Below, piece after piece: positions 36,593 through 45,655 of a stretch of DNA of 64,000 bases. The DNA comes from DATFDN01 sp963818725 (GTDB taxonomy: Bacteria; Pseudomonadota; Alphaproteobacteria; Acetobacterales; Acetobacteraceae): NCBI GenBank assembly GCA_963818725.1, contig CAWFTU010000007.1:320708-384707 (forward strand), written 5' to 3'. The translations under genes and the position numbers were made by a program. How positions within the stretch are numbered: position 1 is the first letter of the stretch; each line of letters begins with the position of its first letter. The notes below the pieces were generated by a model. That model worked only from the letters and a program-made list of their open reading frames with translations, ran no database searches and was not told the origin of the DNA.

Positions 36593-36904
36593 ATGAAGAA
36601 GCGAGCCCGCCGGAACCACACACCGGCCTTCAAGGCGAAGGTGGCCCTTGCTGCCCTGAAAAACGATCGAACGATTGCACAGCTTGCTGAGCAGTTCGAC
36701 GTGCATCCCAATCAAATCACCTCGTGGAAAGAGCAACTGCTTGCAGGGGCTGCCGACGTGTTTGAACGCGGTGGCAGCACCAAATCATCGGTCCCCGAGG
36801 TCGATATCAAGGCCCTGCACGCCAAGATCGGCGAGCTAGTCCTGGAGAACGATTTTTTAGAACGTGCGCTCGGCAAGGCGGGATTTCCGAGCGCAAAGCG
36901 ATGA
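36593..36904 (+). CDS. IS3-family ORFA
   Basis: 103 residues. Helix-turn-helix of the IS3 OrfA type (AQLAEQFDVHPNQITSWKEQ) followed by a leucine-zipper-like helix (DIKALHAKIGELVLENDFLE). Overlaps ORFB by four bases. Preceded by GGAGCGAAG. Confidence 0.88.
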   Translation: MKKRARRNHTPAFKAKVALAALKNDRTIAQLAEQFDVHPNQITSWKEQLLAGAADVFERGGSTKSSVPEVDIKALHAKIGELVLENDFLERALGKAGFPSAKR

Positions 36905-37728
36905 TCGACCGTAACCACAGGCTTGCGTTGACGAAGCAGGCGGCGCTCCTCGGCATCTGCCGAGGCAGCGTCTACTACGAACCGGCGCCGGTGTCGGATG
37001 CAGACCTTGCGCTGATGCGGCGGCTGGATGAGCTGCACCTGGAGTTCCCTTTCGCAGGTTCGCGGATGTTGCGCGGCTTGCTGGCTGCCGAGGGGAGCAA
37101 GGTCGGCCGTCGTCATGTCACAACATTGATGCGGAGAATGGGGATCGAAGCGATCTATCGCAGGCCCAACACATCGAAGCCTGCGCCAGGTCATCGCATC
37201 TATCCGTATCTGCTGCGCGGATTGACGATCAATCGGCCGAACCACGTCTGGGCGACCGACATCAGCTACATCCCGATGGCGCGCGGCTTCGTCTATCTCA
37301 CTGCCGTGATGGACTGGTTCACACGACGCATCCTGGCCTGGCGACTGTCGAACACGATGGAGGCTTCGTTCTGCATCGATGCTGTCGAGGAAGCCCTTGC
37401 AAAACACGGCTGCCCGCAAATCTTCAACACCGATCAGGGCAGCCAGTTCACCAGTACCGAATTCACCAGCGTGCTGATCAACAACGCCATCTCGATCAGC
37501 ATGGACGGCAAGGGCGCATGGCGAGACAACGTTTTTGTCGAGCGCTTCTGGCGAACCATCAAGTACGAGGAAGTCTATCTGCGTGCCTATGATGGCGTCG
37601 AAGAAGCACGGCAATCAATCGGCCGCTACATCGCCTTCTACAACGCAAGGCGACCTCACGCAGCCCTTGACGGCCGCACCCCGGATCAAGCCTACTCTCA
37701 CCCGCTGCCGCTCCGCACGGCAGCATAA
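36901..37728 (+). CDS. IS3-family ORFB transposase
   Basis: 275 residues. HTH_21 region (FPFAGSRMLRGLLAAEG) and integrase core with VWATDISYIPMARGFVYLTA, IFNTDQGSQFTSTEFTSVL and WRDNVFVERFWRTIKYEEVY supplying D, D and E. Intact, of normal length. Confidence 0.92.
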   Translation: MIDRNHRLALTKQAALLGICRGSVYYEPAPVSDADLALMRRLDELHLEFPFAGSRMLRGLLAAEGSKVGRRHVTTLMRRMGIEAIYRRPNTSKPAPGHRIYPYLLRGLTINRPNHVWATDISYIPMARGFVYLTAVMDWFTRRILAWRLSNTMEASFCIDAVEEALAKHGCPQIFNTDQGSQFTSTEFTSVLINNAISISMDGKGAWRDNVFVERFWRTIKYEEVYLRAYDGVEEARQSIGRYIAFYNARRPHAALDGRTPDQAYSHPLPLRTAA

Positions 37729-37773
37729 CCCCCGGCCGACGATCCACTTAACGACGCGGAGGGGAGGGTCGCA

Positions 37774-38276
37774 ATGTCGAAGGCGATGAGCATCCTGGGC
37801 TCCGTTCTATTCTTTGTGGCCGCGCCCGTGGTCGTGGCAGGATTGGTCCCGTGGTGGATCATGCGTTGGGAGTTTCAGCCGGCTTTTTGGGATTCGAAAT
37901 CACCCGCGTGATCGGAGTTATGCTGATCATTGCCGGCATCCCTGGGCTTGTTGATTTGTTTGCGCGTTTTGCACTCCAGGGACTGGGCACGCCGGCACCG
38001 ATTGCGCCTACGCAAAACCTCGTGGTGACGGGTCTCTATCGCTACGTGCGAAATCCGATCTATATCGCGCTCGTTAGTGTCACGGTGGGTCAGGCGCTTT
38101 TGTTCGGCGATGGACGCCTGCTTTGGTACGGCGCAGTGGTGTGGCTCGCATTCCATCTCTTCGTTGTGCTGTACGAAGAACCAACACTCCAGCTAAATTT
38201 CGGAATGGAGTACGAAACCTTTCGCGCCAACGTCCCACGCTGGATACCGCGGCTGACGCCATGGCGAGCCGCATGA
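37774..38276 (+). pseudogene. Isoprenylcysteine methyltransferase-like membrane protein, frameshifted
   Basis: Membrane protein of the ICMT/PEMT type, with methyl donor site region VVTGLYRYVRNPIYIALVSV and the family's EEPTLQLNFGMEYETFRANV, followed by WIPRL. The first 41 residues (MSKAMSILGSVLFFVAAPVV ...) are in another frame. An extra T in the TTTTT run near 37883-37887 causes the break. It sits between a complete IS3 and a 262-bp copy of that IS3's end, in direct orientation. Confidence 0.75.
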
Positions 38277-38349
38277 GTGGTCGCGACTGTTTGGCTCACG
38301 CCAGTTTCGCGGCTTGCCTACCGGCCGAGCGAGCGCTTATCGGGTGTTG

Positions 38350-38613
38350 CAGCATGGACGGCAAGGGCGCATGGCGAGACAACGTTTTTGTCGAGCGCTT
38401 CTGGCGAACCATCAAGTACGAGGAAGTCTATCTGCGTGCCTATGATGGCGTCGAAGAAGCACGGCAATCAATCGGCCGCTACATCGCCTTCTACAACGCA
38501 AGGCGACCTCACGCAGCCCTTGACGGCCGCACCCCGGATCAAGCCTACTCTCACCCGCTGCCGCTCCGCACGGCAGCATAACCCCCGGCCGACGATCCAC
38601 TTAACGACGCGGA
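38350..38613 (+). repeat. Partial copy of IS3 element 3 (3' end)
   Basis: Repeats 37497-37760 from CAGCATGGACGGC through the C-terminal ORFB codons (ending PLPLRTAA) to the terminal GACGCGGA. No differences were seen by eye. It lacks the first three quarters of ORFB and all of ORFA. Confidence 0.93.
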
Positions 38614-39044
38614 AACTTTGTTCAAAGGACCGAGGCCACTTCAGTCCCACCCCGGCAGCTTGGGTAGATCAGATATAGATCCGGTTGCCATTATCTTGAA
38701 TAGAAGCTGAGGGCCACCACGTCCTCGGACATGAAGCACGTGGACATGCGCAAGCTGGCCCCGGCGGCCCAGGAAGAAAGACGGCGACAGGTGATCGGCC
38801 TGCGCCAGAGCGGTGCGAACTATGCGGCAATCGCCGCCCAGGTCGGGCTCAGCCAAACCGGCGTGTTCGACATCTGCAAGCGTTTTGACGCCCAGGGCGA
38901 GACGGGGCTGGTCAGCGGCAAGCGCGGGCGCAAGCCAGACGAGCAGAAGCTGCTGACGACGGCACAGGAGAGGGAGATCCAGCGGCTGATCTGCCGCCGT
39001 GTGCCCGACGAGTTGGGCCTGGACTTTGCGCTGTGGAGCCGGGC

Positions 39045-39094
39045 GGAGCAGCCGAAGGTTCCATGGACGCAGTCCATGGAATGGCTGCGGAGGG
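39045..39094 (+). repeat. Bulged-hairpin insertion, copy 8 (in IS630)
   Basis: 50 bp after CCGGGC. Outer stem GCAGCC/GGCTGC, GAAGG bulge, perfect inner arms TTCCATGGAC/GTCCATGGAA, loop GCA, single T, GGAGGG. Removing it gives CGGGCGGCGGTG, i.e. SRAAVGALIRR. Boundaries are unambiguous here because the uninterrupted family sequence is known from the two sister copies. Confidence 0.92.
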
Positions 39095-39722
39095 GGCGGT
39101 GGGTGCGCTCATCCGCCGCCAGTATGGCGTGCGCCTGGCGGTGCGCACCACCGGCACGCACCTGGCACGCTGGGGCTTCACCGCGCAAAAGCCGCTGCGG
39201 CGGGCCCATGGGCAGCAACCGGCAGCGGTGCGCGATTGGCTGCGCCGGGAGTATCCAGCGATTGTCGCCCGGGCCCGGCGGGCGCGTGGGGTGATCTTCT
39301 GGGGCGACGAGACCGGGCTGCGCGCCGAGGACGTGCGCGGTCGTTCCTACGCGCTCCCCGGCAAGACACCCGTCGTGCGGCCCAACCAGCGCCGCATCGG
39401 GCGGGGCCTGATCTCGGCGGTCAGCAACCGAGGCGAGTTGCGCTGGCAGGTGCTGGACGGCGCGATCAAGGCGCCGGTGCTGATCGGCTTCCTGCAACGC
39501 CTGATCCGTGATGCCGGGCGCAAGGTGTTCCTGATCCTCGACCGGCTGCCAGTGCACCGTTCGGCGGTGGTGCGTGAGTGGCTCGCCCGGCACAAGGCGC
39601 AGATCGAGGTCTCCTACCTGCCGTCCCACAGTCCGGAACTCAATCCGGATGAAGGGCTGAATGCCGACCTCAAGCGGCACGTCACCCGCAAGGCGCCAAT
39701 GCGCAGCAAACAGCAGCTCAAG

Positions 39723-39949
39723 CTTCAGTTAAACAGTGCGAGAACGCTACTCATTGGTATCGCTCAGGAAATCGAGAAAATATGCGTTCTGTGGTGCCAC
39801 GCCCTCGATGTCCGCCGAATTGGCTCCGCCAAGGCCTTGTAGCCAAAGGGCCTTCCAAGCCGAAGAGAGGCGTGGCACCACATTGAGGGCAATTTCCCGA
39901 TTCAGCGTTTAGTTCCAGCAGGTTGCGTTTGCGCACTGTTTAACTCGGG
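39723..39949. mobile_element. 227-bp MITE-like element in IS630
   Basis: Perfect 14-bp inverted repeats AGTTAAACAGTGCG (39728-39741) and CGCACTGTTTAACT (39932-39945). Direct repeat TCAAG at 39718-39722 and 39950-39954. Internally GTGGTGCCACGCC and GGCGTGGCACCAC form a second inverted pair, so the element can fold almost end to end. Non-coding, AT-richer than its surroundings, and unrelated to the 124-bp MITE. Confidence 0.8.
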
Positions 39950-40069
39950 TCAAGCAGGCCGCCATCAGCCACATGCGTCGGCTGGCCAAGTCGCCCGCCC
40001 GGGTCCGCAGCTTCTTCCGCCAGAAGTCCATGCGCTATGCGGCATGATTCAAGATAATGACAACCGGAT

Positions 40070-42031
40070 CTATAAGTTATCTGTAACTGCGTTGCCACGC
40101 CCGATCTCGAATGCTCCGTAAAAATAATATAGAAGGCACTGAGCGCTGGGTACGGATAGGGGCTGAGCAAGAGTGACTTCGAGGTGAGTTGCATCGAGGC
40201 GTTTACAACTACTAGCCAACGTGATGGGTCCCGGACTGGAAGCGGAGCCTCCAGCCATTACAGCGAAACCGATACCGGTGGCGGCCTGCAACGGAACCTT
40301 GAGGTCGTTGCCAGCATCATGCTGCACGGAGAGGATGAGAACTGTATCGGACTGCTTAAAAGCGTGGGTTATCGAAGGTCCGCCACGCGTTGGTAGCGAA
40401 TCAGGAAGGCTTGTGATCGTGTCCCCGCCGCTAGCCGCGAGAATGGCGCGAGCAGCAATGGGTGCCGCTAGCATGGCAAAGCGGAGATTATCAGTCGCGT
40501 CCCTATGAGCCGAGTCCCCGCCAGTTGCCGATCCAGCCGTCGGATCCCAACTTGATCCTCGCGGGTTGCTATCACTGGTCTGCGGATTTCCGATCGCGAC
40601 ATTCTGGCTGGCATCGGCGGCGAGCGCCGCAACCACTTCACGATGCATCTGCATCCCGCCAGGCGTGCCGTATGGTATCCCGTTCCACCAGATCAGTGGC
40701 AGCATATCTGCTGACTGGCCTAGCATCGCGCGCTCAAGTGCTAGGAAGCGTCTCGCAGCCGCGGCAAAGGTCGTTTTCTCGCTGTAGTCCCGCAGACTGT
40801 CGGTTTCGTTCCACGGCCATACCAGAGCGGCGATGTCACTACGATCCCACGAAGCCAACGAACTTAGAGCAGCTTGCACCGCGAGGCCGTCAGCACCAAG
40901 GTTCCATGACGATGGATCAGATCCGTCGTTCGGATTGTTCAGAAACGAACCCGGATATGTCCCGCCGACTGCCGGGTAAATTCCGTGCCCGCTCTGCATG
41001 GTGTAGCTGGTGGGATTCCCAGTTGAGGCGACAACATTGTAAGCTAGCGCGCCGAGATGCCAGGCTATTCCCTGTGCAAGCAGCAAGGCAGCGCCATCGT
41101 TCAGGGCATAATTGATGGAATTGGACTGGCCATCGATAACCAGCGTGATTCCCCGACGAGGGCCCCTCTCCCAGCGCCCGGCGCAAGACAGCAGCGTGCT
41201 AATCTCGGAGTCGGTTAGTGAACGTTCCCAAGAAGCTGCCTCGTGGAACCAACATTGCGCGCCCCCTAGCAGAGTGGTATCGTGCAGGAATGTCATAGGA
41301 GCTGCCGGTAGGCTTGGGATTGGATTTGTTGCTTCCGCGGAGACCCCCGCACTGTCGAGCCATGCGTCCACACCTCTGCCGGGTGTGTACCGCAGCACAA
41401 TCGAGTGCGTATGGCGCCGGGCGAGCGATGTGGCGAGTACGGTCTGCGATACACCAGGGAAGAGAATGAGGCTGTCCGCTGGACTGCTGCTAAAGGCTTG
41501 CAAAATTGGTTGCGCCCCGAACGCGAGAAGCGTGATGGGCAACGCGTCTCGGCCAGAGTTCTGTCGCCAATTCGGCCGTGACCAGACCAAAAAGTGCGTC
41601 CACCCGGAGCTCGCCGGAGCGCTCGGGGCGGGAACTTGAAAGCCGAGGTCAGGATCGAGCGCGGGCGCGAGGGTTCCTGCACCTCCCGCTACTCTTCCGA
41701 CTCCTCCCAAAAGGCTGCTGAGCCGGGGAGTAGCTGCTGCCGGACCAGCGGGCGCGCTGAAGCTGTACGGCAGCATTGTGCGGCCGTTTCCAGACTTGTC
41801 GACAATGGCCCCCGCGGCACTGTTCCAGCCTATCACCGGCTGCCGGTTCGCGTCGCAGATACCCGACAAGGCACCAGCGTCCCACCACCCGGAGAGGCCA
41901 TCAATGGCGCTCGGAAACGGTCCGGAAAATCCGGCTGTCGCCACCTGCCCTGTCCGCAAAGGCTCCCACAGCGCGACCCGGCCGCCGCCGATTCGCATCG
42001 CGAGACCGGGCGCTATCATCGCGATGCTCAT
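40070..42031 (-). CDS. Phage tail protein with SGNH/GDSL-type esterase domain
   Basis: 653 residues as it stands. The N-terminal third resembles a concanavalin/LamG-like fold (LSGWWDAGALSGI, VDKSGNGRTM). The middle has ITLVIDGQSNSINY, the block-I GQSN motif of carbohydrate esterases of the sialate-O-acetylesterase type, with a later GDSAHRDATDNL that may hold the catalytic His. A tail spike that deacetylates host polysaccharide fits. The stop codon lies in the IS630 terminus. Removing that IS adds SDLPKLPGWD before the original stop near 38643. The start overlaps the upstream gene (TGATG). Confidence 0.7.
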   Translation of the reverse strand: MSIAMIAPGLAMRIGGGRVALWEPLRTGQVATAGFSGPFPSAIDGLSGWWDAGALSGICDANRQPVIGWNSAAGAIVDKSGNGRTMLPYSFSAPAGPAAATPRLSSLLGGVGRVAGGAGTLAPALDPDLGFQVPAPSAPASSGWTHFLVWSRPNWRQNSGRDALPITLLAFGAQPILQAFSSSPADSLILFPGVSQTVLATSLARRHTHSIVLRYTPGRGVDAWLDSAGVSAEATNPIPSLPAAPMTFLHDTTLLGGAQCWFHEAASWERSLTDSEISTLLSCAGRWERGPRRGITLVIDGQSNSINYALNDGAALLLAQGIAWHLGALAYNVVASTGNPTSYTMQSGHGIYPAVGGTYPGSFLNNPNDGSDPSSWNLGADGLAVQAALSSLASWDRSDIAALVWPWNETDSLRDYSEKTTFAAAARRFLALERAMLGQSADMLPLIWWNGIPYGTPGGMQMHREVVAALAADASQNVAIGNPQTSDSNPRGSSWDPTAGSATGGDSAHRDATDNLRFAMLAAPIAARAILAASGGDTITSLPDSLPTRGGPSITHAFKQSDTVLILSVQHDAGNDLKVPLQAATGIGFAVMAGGSASSPGPITLASSCKRLDATHLEVTLAQPLSVPSAQCLLYYFYGAFEIGRGNAVTDNL

Positions 42032-42129
42032 CAGCTCACCGTGAAGGGCGTTGGGTAGACGGTTAGGGCACTGTCATCCATACCAGCCGCCCAAACGTAG
42101 TAAGTGCCTGCGGTTGAAGGGGTGCCTAT

Positions 42130-43542
42130 CACTACCTTGGCACTTTAGGTCTGAGTGCGCGGTCCCATCTTTCAGGCATGCAATTGGGAACCGCCTTTGG
42201 CCTGCCGCGCGATATCGACGCTGACCTCGACCGCTGGCTTGAACCCTTCCTCGCCGTGACCGGCCGCCGCACGCGGCGCACCATGGCGCCGCTGTATGTG
42301 CGCGGGCTGCTGGGGTCAGGCGGGCGCAAGAGCATCCAACCGATGGCCGAGCGGCTCGGATTGTCCGGGCACGACCAGTTGCACCACTTCATCAGCAGCC
42401 CGGCCTGGGATGACGCGCCGCTGTGGCGCGTGCTGGCCGAGCAGGTCGACCGAGAGGTCGGCGGCGAGGGCGCCGTGCTGGTGGTCGACGACACGGGCCT
42501 TCCCAAGAAGGGCGCGCTCTCGGTCGGGGTGGCGCGGCAATACTGCGGCGCGTTGGGCAAGGTGGCGAACTGCCAGGTGCTGGTCTCCCTGACGCTGGCG
42601 CGCGGCGCGGTGCCGCTGCCGGTCGGGCTGCGGCTGTTCCTGCCGCCTGCCTGGACAGACGATCCGTGCCGCTGCGAAGCGGCAGGCGTGCCGGAGGCGG
42701 CGCGCTCGGCGCGGACCAAGCCCGAGATCGCGTTGGCCGAGATCGACCGGGTGTGTGCGGCCGGTCTGCACTTTTCCTGTGTGCTGGCCGATGCCGGTTT
42801 CGGCAGCAGCCCCGTCTTCCGCCATGGGCTCAACGCGCGCGGCCTGGCTTGGGCGGTCGGCATCGCCTGCACCCAGCTTGTCTATCCGACCACGGTCAGG
42901 CCGCGTCCGGCGCGGACGCCGACCGGGCGGGCGGCCAAACACCCGGTGCCCGACCGACCACCGCGCTCGGCGGCCGAGATGCTGGAGACGCAGCGCTGGC
43001 ATCGCATCACCTGGCGCGACGGCACCAAGGGCCCGCTCAGTGCCCGCTTCGCCGCCGTGCGGGTGCGCGTGGCGGACGGACGGCTCAACGCCGAACACAC
43101 CCGCCTGCCGAGCGAGGAGGTCTGGCTGATCGGTGAATGGCGCGACAGCGGCGAGACGAAGCACTACCTCAGCAACCTGCCGAAGCGGACCTCGCCGCGG
43201 CGGCTGGCCGCCACCGTCAAGGCGCGCTGGTCCTGCGAGCAGGGGCACCAGCAGCTCAAGCAGGAACTTGGGCTCGGCGACTTCGAAGGGCGGTCCTGGA
43301 CTGGCTTGCATCGGCACGCGCTGATGACCTGCATCGCCTTTGCCTATCTGCAACACCGGCGCCTGAAGGCGGCGGGTCGGGGGAAAAAAGCTGGGCCACA
43401 ACGGACCGCCGCCACAGCCGTCGCTGCCTGAGATCCGCCGCGCCATCATCACCAAGCTGTTCGCTCCGCCTGCGGTTCCGCATCGTTGCCCACACTGCCA
43501 TCGGCGGTTTTCGCGGCATGCTTCCAAAGTGCCAAGGTAGTG
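42130..43542 (+). mobile_element. IS701-family element 3
   Basis: 1413 bp with inverted ends CACTACCTTGGCACTTT and a 4-bp duplication CTAT (42126-42129 and 43543-43546). Inserted in the FN3 tail gene in opposite orientation. Confidence 0.92.
42178..43431 (+). CDS. IS701-family transposase
   Basis: 417 residues with VLVVDDTGLPKKGALSVGVA, FSCVLADAGFG and RWSCEQGHQQLKQELGLGDF. The reading ends after RGKKAGPQRTAATAVAA. A +1 frame opened at the A-run 43384-43389 would add about 50 residues, including KLGHNGPPPQPSLPEIRRAI and a Cys/His cluster (CPHCHRRF). The natural C-terminus may thus have been lost by a one-base change; the catalytic core is complete. Confidence 0.88.
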   Translation: MQLGTAFGLPRDIDADLDRWLEPFLAVTGRRTRRTMAPLYVRGLLGSGGRKSIQPMAERLGLSGHDQLHHFISSPAWDDAPLWRVLAEQVDREVGGEGAVLVVDDTGLPKKGALSVGVARQYCGALGKVANCQVLVSLTLARGAVPLPVGLRLFLPPAWTDDPCRCEAAGVPEAARSARTKPEIALAEIDRVCAAGLHFSCVLADAGFGSSPVFRHGLNARGLAWAVGIACTQLVYPTTVRPRPARTPTGRAAKHPVPDRPPRSAAEMLETQRWHRITWRDGTKGPLSARFAAVRVRVADGRLNAEHTRLPSEEVWLIGEWRDSGETKHYLSNLPKRTSPRRLAATVKARWSCEQGHQQLKQELGLGDFEGRSWTGLHRHALMTCIAFAYLQHRRLKAAGRGKKAGPQRTAATAVAA

Positions 43543-44275
43543 CTATGTAAGCGCCCCAGAGGTCTGTATTGACGTACGTCGCAGCAGTCCAGGAACTCGG
43601 GGGGACGGTGGCAGAGGTGAATATGCCGACCTGCACGGCGGCATTCGACGGATTGACGTGAACGTTGACACCAATTGCCCCCGACCCCAGGCTGTAGTGG
43701 CTGGCCGGCACCACATTCCACACAATCGAGGTCACGCTGGTGCCAGCCGCCGCGGTGCTTGCACTGAGCGATGCGGATGCCGGACCAGACCCGGCAGCGT
43801 TGGTGGCCAACACCTGGAACGTGTATGCCATTCCGGCGGCGAGACCGGTTACGGAGATCGTGGTTCCCGTCAGGCCAGAAGCGGCGGTCGACCAGGATGA
43901 CGAGCCAGAGCTCGCGGACTGAACCGTATAGCTGCTGGGAGCACCGCCAGAGGTTGGTGGCGACCAGGTGAGACCTATGCTGGACGTGGTGGCCGCGGTA
44001 GCGGACAAGTTCGTTACCTGACCCGGGACAGCGATCTGTGTGCCAGTGGTGACGGCAGCGGTGGTTACCGCGGTCATTATGGCCGAAACCGGTCCGGAGC
44101 CTGCCGCGTTGACTGCACTGATAGTGAAGTCATAGCTTGTCGACGAAGATAGGCCACTCACAGTCGTTCCGAGTGAACTGCCCGGCACCACTGTTGTTGT
44201 CCAAGTGCTGCTTCCGGAGACACGATACTGTACGGTGTAGCTCGTTGCTGAGCCGCCGCTGCTGGGAGCCGACCA

Positions 44276-45655
44276 GGTGCTGTCGCGAGTTGTGTGGAAA
44301 TTGGGTGTGGCGCGTCTCCGATGCAATGAGATATCAGGTTAGGCTGCCAAGTCAATGCATTGAGGAGCGAGCTTTTCGGGAAGCGTCTGCCAGCCGTCGA
44401 CCTTGCGCATGGTAATCTGTCCTGAAGCAAGCAGTGCCCAAAACAACATCGCCGCGGTCTCCGCTGAGGGCAGCACGGTCTGTGTCTTGATGCGGCGCTT
44501 GAATTCCTCGTGCAGGCGCTCGATGGCATTCGTGGTTCGGGCCGACTTCCATTGGCTCTCGGGCAACCGGGTGAAGGTGAACAACCGCTCGCCCGCTTCT
44601 TCCAAGCTGTCGGCCACCGCGCGGCATTTCAGCCGCCATTTGCGAATGAACGACTTGCGGCGCGTTTCGATCTCCTTTGCCGTCCTGGCGTAGATCATGT
44701 CGTTGTAGTCGGCGGAAATCTCCTCACGCAGCGCGTCCGGCGCGTGCGCCAGGAGATTGCGGTGCTTGTGCACCGTACAGCGCTGGGTCGGCACCTCAGG
44801 CCACAGCGCAGCGAGCGCCTTCTCCAGTCCGGCGGCCCCATCGATGATCAGGAATTCGGGGTTCCGCAAACCACGCGCGATGAGATCGTCAAGTACATTG
44901 CGCCAAGCGGCTTCGCTCTCGCCCCCCATGTTGCGCACGGCCAGGAGGACCTTCTGCCCATCGCGCCGAACGCCGAGCACAACCAGGAGCGAGATGTTGG
45001 TGGCCTTGCGGTCCAGCCGCACGCGCACCACGCTGCCATCGAGGACCAGCCGGACGATGTCCTCCGCCACCAAGTCGCGCCGCGTCCAGGCCTCCCAATC
45101 GGTCTTCACCTTGCGCCACACGCGGCTGACCACGTCCTTGCCGATGGCGCCCTTGAACAGCGCCCCGAGCGCCCGCTTCACCCGCCGCGTGTTGGTGCCA
45201 GCGAGGTGGGCCGACGCAATCAGCGCCTCGACCTGTCGGGTCATCCGCGCATAGCGGGGCAGCACTGCACTCTGCCATTCCCGGCTCGTCCCATCCGAAG
45301 CCAACAGCCGAGCCCGGGGCACCGCGACCTCGATCGGGCCGAACGAGCCCAGCAGCCGCCGCGAGCGGGTGCCATTCCGGTAACCCGCCGCGGCGCCTCG
45401 CTGGTAGCGACCGCGTCCCAGGGCAGCGGTCGCCTCCTGCTCGATCATCTCCTCCAGAAAAAGCCGGACCCGCTCCCGCAGCGCGGCCTCGATCGGGTCG
45501 AACCAGGCCTCCCCAGCAAACAGCGGCGCCGCTTCCGCCGACGTGCTATTCTTCTGCATGGCGTAATCTCCCCCGGCGCGCCAACGCCGGTTACGAGTCG
45601 TTGATCCACTCGGAGATTACGCCACCCCTATTTCCACCACATCCGCGACGGCACC
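44276..45655 (-). mobile_element. IS256-family element 1
   Basis: 1380 bp. Long imperfect inverted ends starting GGTGCYGTCGCGG, and a perfect 8-bp duplication GCCGACCA (44268-44275 and 45656-45663). Inserted in the FN3 tail gene. A second, inverted copy lies at 50571-53380. Confidence 0.95.
44339..45559 (-). CDS. IS256-family transposase (intact)
   Basis: 406 residues: GRGRYQRGAAAGYRNGTRSR near the N-terminus, then IVRLVLDGSVVRVRLDRKAT (first Asp), EFLIIDGAAGLEKALAALWP (second Asp), VPTQRCTVHKHRNLLAHAPD and SARTTNAIERLHEEFKRRIK (Glu). Complete and of normal family length. Identical by eye over 348 residues to the interrupted copy at 50.7-53.3 kb. Confidence 0.95.
   Translation of the reverse strand: MQKNSTSAEAAPLFAGEAWFDPIEAALRERVRLFLEEMIEQEATAALGRGRYQRGAAAGYRNGTRSRRLLGSFGPIEVAVPRARLLASDGTSREWQSAVLPRYARMTRQVEALIASAHLAGTNTRRVKRALGALFKGAIGKDVVSRVWRKVKTDWEAWTRRDLVAEDIVRLVLDGSVVRVRLDRKATNISLLVVLGVRRDGQKVLLAVRNMGGESEAAWRNVLDDLIARGLRNPEFLIIDGAAGLEKALAALWPEVPTQRCTVHKHRNLLAHAPDALREEISADYNDMIYARTAKEIETRRKSFIRKWRLKCRAVADSLEEAGERLFTFTRLPESQWKSARTTNAIERLHEEFKRRIKTQTVLPSAETAAMLFWALLASGQITMRKVDGWQTLPEKLAPQCIDLAA

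Larger units (their letters stand above)
36528..37760 (+). mobile_element. IS3-family element 3
   Basis: Ends carry the inverted motif GTTAAGTGGA (left near 36533, right near 37745-37754). Both ORFs are intact. The last 262 bp are repeated, without visible difference, at 38350-38613, on the other side of a methyltransferase gene. Confidence 0.8.
38731..40047 (+). pseudogene. IS630-family transposase, interrupted twice
   Basis: Starts MKHVDMRKLAPAAQEERRRQ and ends KSMRYAA. A 50-bp hairpin insert (39045-39094) breaks LWSRA|AVGALIRR, and a 227-bp MITE-like insert (39723-39949) breaks SKQQLK|QAAISHMRRLAK. The rest is complete, with VIFWGDETGLRAEDVRGR, KVFLILDRLPVHRS and LPSHSPELNPDEGLNADL. Confidence 0.9.
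38676..40072 (+). mobile_element. IS630-family element 3
   Basis: Inverted ends TAGATCCGGTTG-CATTATCTTGA (38676 rightward; 40072 leftward) and a TA duplication (38674-38675, 40073-40074). It is inserted in the last codons of the tail esterase gene on the minus strand and now supplies that gene's stop codon. Confidence 0.92.

Noticed and set aside
40280..40310. AAGGTTCC/GGAACCTT core of the hairpin family inside the tail esterase gene
   Set aside because: No complementary arms, no GGAA partner at the right distance and no disruption of the protein; chance occurrence. The same holds for AAGGTTCC near 40901 (only a 4-bp palindrome) and near 54450 in cysK.
43384..43390. Programmed frameshifting at the A-run near the end of the IS701 transposase
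   Set aside because: The useful downstream frame requires a +1 (or -2) shift, which A-runs do not promote by the usual -1 mechanism; a one-base indel is more likely.
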